A stretch of 14,344 nt of DNA, taken from Actinosomnolentus pattersoniae (SeqCode) (GTDB lineage: Bacteria > Actinomycetota > UBA4738). Below the pieces are notes generated by a model. That model saw only the letters and a program-made list of their open reading frames with translations, ran no database searches and was not told the DNA's origin. The DNA is taken from NCBI GenBank assembly GCA_013817655.1, contig JACDCJ010000021.1:1-14344 (forward strand), read 5' to 3'. This document shows positions 6,146 through 11,593 of the stretch, one piece after another. The position numbers and the translations under genes are program-made. How positions within the stretch are numbered: the stretch's first letter is position 1; every line of letters begins with the position of its first letter.

Positions 6146-7801
6146 ATGGACGCGGCTCGGGAGATTCGGGCGCCACGCGGATCCGGCCTCACGTGCAAGA
6201 GCTGGCCGCAGGAGGCGGCCCTTCGGATGCTCATGAACAACCTCGACCCCGAGGTGGCGGAGCGGCCAGAGGACCTCGTCGTGTACGGGGGAACGGGAAA
6301 GGCGGCGCGCTCCTGGGACGCGTTCGATCGCATCGTGTCGGCTCTTCGAGGGCTGGAGGACGACGAGACCCTCCTGGTGCAGTCGGGGAAGCCCGTGGGC
6401 GTCTTCCGGACGCATTCCTTCGCGCCCCGCGTGCTCATCTCCAACGCCATGCTGGTGCCCAAGTGGGCCGACTGGGAGACCTTCCGGGAGCTCGAGGCGG
6501 CGGGTCTCACCATGTACGGTCAGATGACCGCCGGATCGTGGATCTACATCGGCACGCAGGGCATCCTGCAAGGGACCTACGAGACCCTGGCCGAGCTGGC
6601 GACCCAGCGGTTCGACGGGACTCTCAAGGGTCGCCTGGTCCTCACGGCCGGCCTCGGGGGCATGGGGGGCGCCCAGCCGCTTGCCGTAACGATGAACGAG
6701 GGCGTTGCGCTATGCGTGGAGATCGATCCCTCCCGCATCGAGCGGCGGATCAAGACCGGGTACCTCGATCGGGAGACCGACGATCTGGACACGGCGATCG
6801 CGTGGGTGGAGGAGGCGAAAGGCGCGGGCGAGGCGGTATCCATCGGCCTCCTCGGAAACGCGGCAGACGTCGTTCCCGACCTCCTCCGCCGGGGGGTCGC
6901 CGTCGACGTCGTGACCGACCAGACGAGCGCGCACGACCCCCTCGGCGGATACGTGCCGACCGACCTCACCCCGGAGCAGGCCGCGGACCTGCGGATGCGG
7001 TCTCCCGCGGAGTACACGACCCGGGCGTACTCGTCCATGGCCCGGCACGTCGAGGCCATGGTGGGGTACCTCGACCGGGGATCGATCGTCTTCGACTATG
7101 GGAACAACCTTCGAGCGGGAGCCAGGACCGGCGGCTACGACCGGGCGTTCGACTATCCGGGCTTCGTGCCGGCCTTCATCCGGCCGATGTTCTGCCAGGG
7201 GAAGGGCCCGTTCCGATGGGCGGCGCTTTCGGGAGACCCTGCCGACATCCTCGCGACGGATCGGGTCATCGCGGCGCTGTTCCCGGCAGACGAGCGGCTG
7301 GCCCGCTGGCTCCATCTGGCGCAGGAGCGCGTGGCGTTCCAGGGGCTGCCGGCCCGGATCTGCTGGCTCGGCTACGGAGAGCGTGCGCTGGCCGGCCTCG
7401 CGATCAACGAGCTCGTGCGCTCGGGGGAGGTCTCTGCCCCGATCGTGATAGGTCGTGATCATCTGGACGCGGGGAGCGTGGCCTCTCCCTACCGGGAGAC
7501 CGAGGGGATGCGCGACGGCTCGGACGCCATCGCCGACTGGCCGATCCTGAATGCTCTGGTCAACACGGCGGCAGGCGCCCACTGGGTCAGCGTGCATCAC
7601 GGCGGGGGGGTGGGGATCGGCTACTCGATCCACGCCGGGATGGTGGTTGTAGCCGACGGCACGGAGGACGCGGCCGCCCGGCTCGAGCGGGTGCTGACCA
7701 CCGATCCGGGCATGGGGGTCATTCGCCACGCCGACGCCGGCTACGAGGCCGCCATCGAGATCGCCAGGGAGCGCGGTGTGCGGCTCCCTTGGCTCGACTG
7801 A
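6146..7801 (+). CDS. hutU: Urocanate hydratase
   Basis: A 551-residue urocanate hydratase, close to the usual length of about 555. It catalyses step two of histidine degradation, urocanate plus water to 4-imidazolone-5-propionate, with tightly bound NAD+ as electrophile. The whole family pattern is present: N-terminal RGSGLTCKSWPQEAALRMLMNNLDPEVAE, VYGGTGKAAR, SWIYIGTQGI, the NAD-binding loop GLGGMGGAQP (169-178), FDYGNNLR, FCQGKGPFRWAALSGDP (C350) and LPARICWLGYGER, whose C406 corresponds to the essential Cys410 of the Pseudomonas enzyme. The C-terminal SVHHGGGVGIGYSIHAG is also intact. A GAGGGG lies just before ATG 6146. It is on the same strand as hutH but more than 5 kb upstream, with antisense genes between, so it must have its own promoter. 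A strong hairpin follows the stop. Confidence 0.97.
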   Translation: MDAAREIRAPRGSGLTCKSWPQEAALRMLMNNLDPEVAERPEDLVVYGGTGKAARSWDAFDRIVSALRGLEDDETLLVQSGKPVGVFRTHSFAPRVLISNAMLVPKWADWETFRELEAAGLTMYGQMTAGSWIYIGTQGILQGTYETLAELATQRFDGTLKGRLVLTAGLGGMGGAQPLAVTMNEGVALCVEIDPSRIERRIKTGYLDRETDDLDTAIAWVEEAKGAGEAVSIGLLGNAADVVPDLLRRGVAVDVVTDQTSAHDPLGGYVPTDLTPEQAADLRMRSPAEYTTRAYSSMARHVEAMVGYLDRGSIVFDYGNNLRAGARTGGYDRAFDYPGFVPAFIRPMFCQGKGPFRWAALSGDPADILATDRVIAALFPADERLARWLHLAQERVAFQGLPARICWLGYGERALAGLAINELVRSGEVSAPIVIGRDHLDAGSVASPYRETEGMRDGSDAIADWPILNALVNTAAGAHWVSVHHGGGVGIGYSIHAGMVVVADGTEDAAARLERVLTTDPGMGVIRHADAGYEAAIEIARERGVRLPWLD

Positions 7802-7806
7802 GAACG

Positions 7807-7838
7807 CGAACAGGGGCCCCGCGGGAGGCCCCTGTTCG
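7807..7838. terminator. 12-bp stem-loop between convergent hutU and the Cys-rich gene
   Basis: CGAACAGGGGCC (7807-7818) pairs perfectly with GGCCCCTGTTCG (7827-7838) around an 8-nt loop. It starts 5 nt after the hutU stop and ends 19 nt before the convergent stop of the Cys-rich gene, so it can serve both directions. No U-tract on either side, as is usual for high-GC terminators. Confidence 0.8.
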
Positions 7839-7857
7839 ATGGATCCGTCGTCTTCGG

Positions 7858-8295
7858 TTAGCTGAGGTTGAGGGCCCTACGGCCCGACCTCGCGTCACCG
7901 ATACACGACTTCCCGCATGAGGGCAGACAGATTCCGCCAGCCCCACAGCCCGTGTTCGGGATGCAGTTGTAGCCCGCGGGACAGTCTGACTTGCTGGCAC
8001 AGGCGCTTGCGTCTGAACAGAAACAGTTCGCCCAACACACGCAGTCGCCCTCTGTGTCCGCGCTACACCCGCACAGGCCGTCGACGTCGCCTTGACGGGT
8101 GAATGCGCATAGCGTGATGGTGTCGCACGGCGCCCCGCACCGCTTGCGGTAGGCCGGTTCACCCCCACCCCCGGCGAGCGCCTTCGCTCCGAGGCTGGTC
8201 AGGATTGGGGCAGACCAGGCCACGGCCGCGCCGGCGCCGATCCTCTTGAGAAGATCGCGGCGGGAAAGTTCTCTCTCTTGCGTCTCTGATTCCAA
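7858..8295 (-). CDS. Tat-exported small cysteine-rich protein (probable client of the PqqD cluster)
   Basis: A 145-residue protein I do not recognise. Residues 1-41 form a textbook twin-arginine signal: S11-R12-R13-D-L-L-K, a moderately hydrophobic h-region (IGAGAAVAWSAPILTSLGA) and an AKALA cleavage site near residue 41. The mature part of about 104 residues has 16 cysteines (53, 57, 63, 75, 77, 85, 87, 91, 93, 99, 105, 111, 117, 123, 127, 131), an even number suited to disulfides or metal binding. The segment SDCPAGYNC..NTGCGAGGIC resembles small disulfide-rich repeats. The start is TTG 8295, supported by GGAGGTGA 4 nt upstream. It is the last gene behind a regulator, two PqqD-like proteins and a putative HPr-kinase-like protein, with its own upstream region carrying paired dyads. 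Tat export implies folding, and perhaps cofactor loading or modification, in the cytoplasm. Function unknown. Confidence 0.85.
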   Translation of the reverse strand: MESETQERELSRRDLLKRIGAGAAVAWSAPILTSLGAKALAGGGGEPAYRKRCGAPCDTITLCAFTRQGDVDGLCGCSADTEGDCVCWANCFCSDASACASKSDCPAGYNCIPNTGCGAGGICLPSCGKSCIGDARSGRRALNLS

Positions 8296-8390
8296 GATTC
8301 ACCTCCCTTCCTCAGGTCAGCATTCCAAACCCTGATCCTCTTGGGCTCCTGCCGCAACCTCAGCACGAGGTAACTTGCAGTTTCGCCGAG

Positions 8391-8405
8391 CGTAATTTCC
8401 CTACG
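8391..8405 (-). promoter_or_regulatory. Dyad site 2 upstream of the Cys-rich gene (putative operator)
   Basis: Reverse strand reads CGTAGGGAAATTACG, an imperfect inverted repeat with an A/T-rich centre. It matches site 1 (8424-8438) at 13 of 15 positions. It lies in the 138-bp gap, 96 nt before the TTG start. A binding site for the NarL-type regulator of the same cluster is the simplest guess. Confidence 0.5.
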
Positions 8406-8423
8406 GCAATCGCCTCGGGTCGA

Positions 8424-8438
8424 CGTAGTTTTCCTACG
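8424..8438 (-). promoter_or_regulatory. Dyad site 1 upstream of the Cys-rich gene (putative operator)
   Basis: Reverse strand reads CGTAGGAAAACTACG, a perfect 5-bp dyad around GAAAA. It overlaps the stop codon of the kinase-like gene. Start-to-start distance to site 2 is 33 bp, about three helical turns, so two dimers would sit on the same DNA face. It could alternatively form a weak RNA hairpin. Confidence 0.5.
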
Positions 8439-9285
8439 CCGGAGATCGATCCAGGACGGCGACAAGAGCACGCAGCATGTCGAGCGGACCTGCGGCCTGG
8501 AGCGTTCGGCACTCCGCACGCTCGACAAGGCGAGCGGCGCCGCGAAGGGCGTCCCCGCCCAGCGCCGGGAAGTTGAGCGTGTGGCTGGACAGGCGGTACA
8601 GGCCCGTGGCGGGAGAGGCAGGCTCGAAGGGCTCCTCCGCGTCGCCGATAGAACACAAGAAGTCGACGGCGAGAGGGGTCCGACCGGACCCATCCTTGCC
8701 ATTCGAGACTGCTTGCTGTCGGTGAGCCCTCCTCCCGTCGGACGAGCTGATGGTCGAGAGACGATCGAGCATGCCGTCGGGGACCCGGATGACCGGATCG
8801 ACAGGGAGGACCATGCCCGATACCGTGTCGATCGTCACCGCGGTCTCGGGCGGGAGGATCAATCCCGCTCTATCGACCTCCCGCCCCAACTCCGTGAAGA
8901 ACGGGATCAGGATGGACGGCACCAGTGCGGAGGCGCCGTTACGAGACACCACCGCGCACTCCGAATAGATGGCGTCGTCGCGAGTGGGATAGAGGGGATA
9001 CTCGAGCTCCGAGAGCAGTGTCCGCACCAGCATCGATAGATCGAACGTCCGGATCAGCTTGATGCTGTACCGGTAAAGGATGTTGAAGTGGCGTCCCGGG
9101 CCGGTGGCGTCGTCGCCGACCACCACCGAATAGAAGATCGGGGCCGTTTCGGTGGTGCGGTACTCGGCGAGGACCTCGTCCAGCCACCCGGCGAAGGCCT
9201 CCGAGGTCGAGCGGATGCCGACCCGCTCGCCCCCGATCTCGTAGGAGTTCGTGACCACCCACCCGAGGTGGTCGAGCTTGTCCAT
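8434..9285 (-). CDS. Putative HPr kinase-like protein without a P-loop
   Basis: A 283-residue protein of uncertain family. Its general layout recalls HPr-kinase/PEPCK-like proteins found next to PqqD-family genes in peptide clusters: an N-terminal alpha/beta segment (FYSVVVGD, then HFNILYRYSIKLIRTFD), a central region beginning YSECAVVSRNGASALVPSIL, an acidic strand AVTIDTVSGMVLPVD, and a C-terminal TLNFPALGGDALRGAARLVE. Where kinases of this fold have a GxxGxGK[ST] P-loop, only RNGASALVPS (115-124) is seen, with no lysine, so ATP-dependent activity is doubtful. A pseudokinase, substrate-binding or scaffold role is possible. No signal peptide or membrane segment. ATG 9285 directly follows the previous TGA with no ribosome site of its own, so it depends on coupling. 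The family call is inference; the gene itself is secure. Confidence 0.7.
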   Translation of the reverse strand: MDKLDHLGWVVTNSYEIGGERVGIRSTSEAFAGWLDEVLAEYRTTETAPIFYSVVVGDDATGPGRHFNILYRYSIKLIRTFDLSMLVRTLLSELEYPLYPTRDDAIYSECAVVSRNGASALVPSILIPFFTELGREVDRAGLILPPETAVTIDTVSGMVLPVDPVIRVPDGMLDRLSTISSSDGRRAHRQQAVSNGKDGSGRTPLAVDFLCSIGDAEEPFEPASPATGLYRLSSHTLNFPALGGDALRGAARLVERAECRTLQAAGPLDMLRALVAVLDRSPA

Positions 9286-9759
9286 TCAGGGGCTGCCGGT
9301 CTGCTGCTCCCGGATGCCCTCCCGGAGGTCGTGTTCCGTACCGTCCCCATGAACGTGTCCACCGCCATCGGCGTCGCCGTTGCCATGGTCGTGGCCGTGG
9401 GCGTGGTGGGCATGGTCCTCTTGCTGGCTCGCCTCCCTGTGGACGCCGGGGCCCACGGTTGGTCGCCCGTTCGGCTGTTCCACGAGGGCAAGCCCTCCCT
9501 CGAGGAGATCGACCGCTCGCAGATCCTCGATCAGCGCGCGGACCTGCTCCTGCACCTCGCTCACGGGCGCCTGGAACGCCTCTGCGATGTCGGTGGCCAG
9601 CTCGCCCACGGTGGCCGTGCCGTCGCACAATCGAAGGACGAGAGAGGCAGTCGGGTTGAAGTGGTGAAGATCGTGGCTGACCGGGTCGTAGACGACCGCC
9701 TCTCCGTCGAGGACGGAGACGGTCACGTCGTCGCGGAGCTTTGGACGTGCCCTCGTCAC
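9286..9759 (-). CDS. PqqD-family (RRE-fold) protein with His-rich C-terminal tail
   Basis: A 157-residue protein. Residues about 5-88 are a PqqD-like domain: a beta-hairpin VTVSVLDGEAVVYDPVSHDLHHFN, then ASLVLRLCDGTATVGELATDIAEAF and a closing helix VQEQVRALIEDLRAVDLLE. Such winged-helix domains bind leader peptides and present them to modifying enzymes. Residues 116-143 form a histidine-rich tail (HAHHAHGHDHG, then HVHGDGTEH) with nine histidines in 28 residues, typical of Ni, Zn or Cu binding and not part of the PqqD domain. I chose GTG 9759 over the in-frame GTG 9777: it gives a GTGA overlap with the preceding stop and has GGAGG just upstream. No pqqA, B, C or E is nearby, so a role in PQQ synthesis is unlikely. 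Confidence 0.85.
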   Translation of the reverse strand: MTRARPKLRDDVTVSVLDGEAVVYDPVSHDLHHFNPTASLVLRLCDGTATVGELATDIAEAFQAPVSEVQEQVRALIEDLRAVDLLEGGLALVEQPNGRPTVGPGVHREASQQEDHAHHAHGHDHGNGDADGGGHVHGDGTEHDLREGIREQQTGSP

Positions 9760-10049
9760 GCTCCCTCCTCGCGCCACGAAACGAGCCTCGCCTCGCCGAA
9801 CTCGGTGAGGATCCGATCGACGTCCTCGGCCACGACCTCTCTCGGAAGGCTAGACACCTGGACGATGGCGTTGATCATTTCCTGCGGGTTGGTCTCCCCA
9901 TCACAGAGCTCCCAGATGGCCAGTGCAGTGTTGTTCAGCAGATGGACGGACTCCGTCGAGGGATTGTAAAGGACGTTCTCGCGCCCCGCCTGGCGAAGCC
10001 AAATCTGCGGATTCCGGATGGGTCGCCCCCCGAGCAAAGTCACGGTCAT
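9756..10049 (-). CDS. PqqD-family (RRE-fold) small protein
   Basis: A 97-residue stand-alone PqqD-like protein. After a short lead, IWLRQAGRENVLYNPSTESV, the sequence gives HLLNNTALAIWELCDGETNP, then QEMINAIVQ and VAEDVDRILTEFGEARLV: the family's beta-hairpin, LN.TA..IW.L.DG turn, and closing helix pair. The length is normal for PqqD. Its ATG overlaps the regulator's TGA (ATGA at 10046-10049), and its stop overlaps the next start (GTGA at 9756-9759), so it is locked between regulator and second PqqD protein. Two different PqqD domains in tandem suggest either two clients or a leader-binding pair acting on one client. Binding partner inferred from family, not shown. Confidence 0.87.
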   Translation of the reverse strand: MTVTLLGGRPIRNPQIWLRQAGRENVLYNPSTESVHLLNNTALAIWELCDGETNPQEMINAIVQVSSLPREVVAEDVDRILTEFGEARLVSWREEGA

Positions 10050-10732
10050 CCTTCCGCACCCACGAGGTTCGCAAGGATCCCGTTCTGGAGAACGAACGAG
10101 GCGGCCTCGAGCCGCGAGTGGACCCCGAGCTTCGTCAGCACGTTCTGGATGTGGGTTCTAGCGGTCTGGGGGCTGATGAACAGGGTCCTCGCGATTCCCA
10201 CGTTGTCCGCGCCGTCCGCGAGGAGCGCGAGTACCTCTCGCTCGCGACGCGTCAGACGCGACATGCGCTGGAGGGCGTGGCCCTGCTCTCGCTGCCGGCG
10301 GATGAGCTGAGCCAGCAGCGGCCCCAGCATGCGCGGGGGGATGAGGGTCTCCCCCTTGTGCACCGCCTGGACGGCATGAATGAGATGCGCGAGGGGGCAG
10401 TCCTTCGTGAGATAGCCGCTCGCGCCCGCCTCCAGGGCATCGGCCAGGGCTTTCTGGCTCTCCTGAGGCGCGAGGATCACGACCCGGCATCCCGGGACGC
10501 GGTCGACGATGGCCGAGGTGGCCTCCATCGAGTCGCAATCCGGCAAGCCGACGTCGACCAGCGCCACATCCGGCCGCGTCCGCGCCGCCTCCGCGATGGC
10601 CCGGCGCCCATCGGCCGCCTCCGCAACTACGGAGATGTCGGGCTGGGTCTCGAGGACCACCTTCACGGCTTCGCGGAAGAGCGACTGCTCGTCGGCGATG
10701 AGAACCCGGGTCGCGTCCGGTTGACTCGTCAA
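10046..10732 (-). CDS. NarL/FixJ-type response regulator (REC + LuxR HTH)
   Basis: A 228-residue response regulator. The receiver domain (about 9-125) has acidic residues D14/E15, the phospho-acceptor D60 in ALVDVGLPD and the conserved lysine K110 in GYLTKD. The usual Thr/Ser switch residue after VVIL is alanine (A88), so phospho-signalling may be altered. The LuxR-type HTH is at about 160-215 (LTRREREVLALLADG, then NVGIARTLFISPQTARTHIQ). I prefer TTG 10732: GAGGAG lies 5 nt before it, the length is standard, and a plausible promoter lies just upstream; the in-frame ATG at 10816 would be upstream of that promoter and would add an atypical 28-residue lead. No sensor kinase in the window. It heads the operon with both PqqD genes and probably controls the cluster. 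Confidence 0.9.
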   Translation of the reverse strand: MTSQPDATRVLIADEQSLFREAVKVVLETQPDISVVAEAADGRRAIAEAARTRPDVALVDVGLPDCDSMEATSAIVDRVPGCRVVILAPQESQKALADALEAGASGYLTKDCPLAHLIHAVQAVHKGETLIPPRMLGPLLAQLIRRQREQGHALQRMSRLTRREREVLALLADGADNVGIARTLFISPQTARTHIQNVLTKLGVHSRLEAASFVLQNGILANLVGAEG

Positions 10733-10771
10733 GCGCGCTCCTCGTCTACACGAACCGGCGGGCAGGGTCGT

Positions 10772-10801
10772 ACTGTAATTGGCAACGCGCTGCCTGATCA
10801 A
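10772..10801 (-). promoter_or_regulatory. Sigma-70-like promoter of the response-regulator operon
   Basis: On the reverse strand TTGATC (10801-10796) and TACAGT (10777-10772) are separated by 18 nt. The transcript would start near 10764 and reach the TTG start at 10732 after a leader of about 30 nt carrying GAGGAG. The fit to consensus is moderate, but it is the best match in the 129-bp gap. Confidence 0.45.
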
Positions 10802-10861
10802 GCCGGAAGTTGGCACCGGCCGCGCACCGAGTGCGGAGCTCCTCAGGCGGACCCCCGGGTC

Positions 10862-11590
10862 TCATCGGCCCGCCCGAGACCGAAGCCGCTCCTGAACACG
10901 CTCGCTCTGAAGCTCACGAAGGGCGTCGGAGGCCACCCAGTTGCGTCTGCCGGCCGAGGATTCCAGGATGCGCTCCCCGGATCGGATCGCGGCCGCGTTC
11001 AGCCGGAGGTTCCGCTTGCCGATCTGGCGGAGTGCCCAGTTCACCGCCTTCCTCACGAGGTTCCGACGATCGGCGGCCTCGCGTTCGATTGTGGCCAGCA
11101 GCGCCTCAAAGTCCTCGTCGGCCGCGGAGACGTCGTGGACGGCCAGGCAGGCCATGAGCGCGAACCCGGCCCTCTTTACGAACTCCTCCCGCCGAGCGCT
11201 CCATTCGACGGCCTTCCGGTGTGCCTGTGGGGTGCGATCGAAGAGGTTGCCGCAGCACTGGTCTGCGAGGTCCCACGAGTCGAAGTCATTGACCCAGGCC
11301 TCCATCTGAGCCTCCGTCACGGCCCGCGGATCGTCCACCATCGTGGCGAGCAAGCGGGCCTCGTGGATCCCCGTCGCCCACAATTCGAGGGCCAGCACGT
11401 GATCTTTCCCGACCCGCTTCGCCATGGATCGGAGCGCCGGGACCGAGGTCCCGCCCAGGGCTCGCGACGTGTTGATCCCGACCCTGGCCATGCCCGCTCG
11501 AGCGCTGGGATCCTCTCTCGCCCGCAGGTAACCGAGAACGGCCTCGACCATTACGCGGTCGCCGGACCGGAACGAGGCAGGTGTGGACAC
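10862..11590 (-). CDS. DNA alkylation repair protein, AlkD-like
   Basis: A 242-residue all-helical HEAT-like-repeat protein of the AlkD DNA glycosylase family, which removes alkylated (3-methyl, 7-methyl) purines without base flipping. Residues that match known AlkD positions are visible: W106 and D110 in SWDLADQCCGNLF, R140 in FVKRAGF and W185 in VRKAVNWALRQIGKRN, with LVRKAVNWAL being a family hallmark. The N-terminal part (GYLRARED...RVGINTSRALGGTSVPALRSMAKRVG) is typical. Length is normal. It starts at GTG 11590, 3 nt after the amidohydrolase stop, with no clear ribosome site, so translation is probably coupled; an in-frame ATG at 11551 is possible. Its link to the amidohydrolase is positional only. 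Confidence 0.88.
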   Translation of the reverse strand: MSTPASFRSGDRVMVEAVLGYLRAREDPSARAGMARVGINTSRALGGTSVPALRSMAKRVGKDHVLALELWATGIHEARLLATMVDDPRAVTEAQMEAWVNDFDSWDLADQCCGNLFDRTPQAHRKAVEWSARREEFVKRAGFALMACLAVHDVSAADEDFEALLATIEREAADRRNLVRKAVNWALRQIGKRNLRLNAAAIRSGERILESSAGRRNWVASDALRELQSERVQERLRSRAGR

Positions 11591-11593
11591 GGC

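Noticed and set aside
7858..8295. Methylamine dehydrogenase light chain (also small, Cys-rich and specially exported)
   Set aside because: Only one tryptophan follows the signal, the Cys spacing differs, and no mau genes are nearby.
8296..8433. A hidden small gene or RNA in the gap before the Cys-rich gene
   Set aside because: No open frame with a ribosome site and no stable long structure apart from the dyads; it reads as a regulatory region.
9286..10049. PQQ biosynthesis genes supplying the sugar dehydrogenase
   Set aside because: PqqD-like domains are shared by many peptide systems. No pqqA, pqqB, pqqC or pqqE is present, the genes are 4 kb away, and they belong to a different operon.
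7858..10049. Lasso-peptide or other standard RiPP cluster
   Set aside because: There is no transglutaminase-like protease, asparagine-synthetase-like cyclase, radical SAM, YcaO, LanM or ABC transporter gene, and the client has a Tat signal rather than a typical leader.
10733..10816. ATG 10816 as start of the response regulator
   Set aside because: It lies upstream of the best promoter match and adds an atypical lead; TTG 10732 has GAGGAG and gives the normal length. Not fully excluded.
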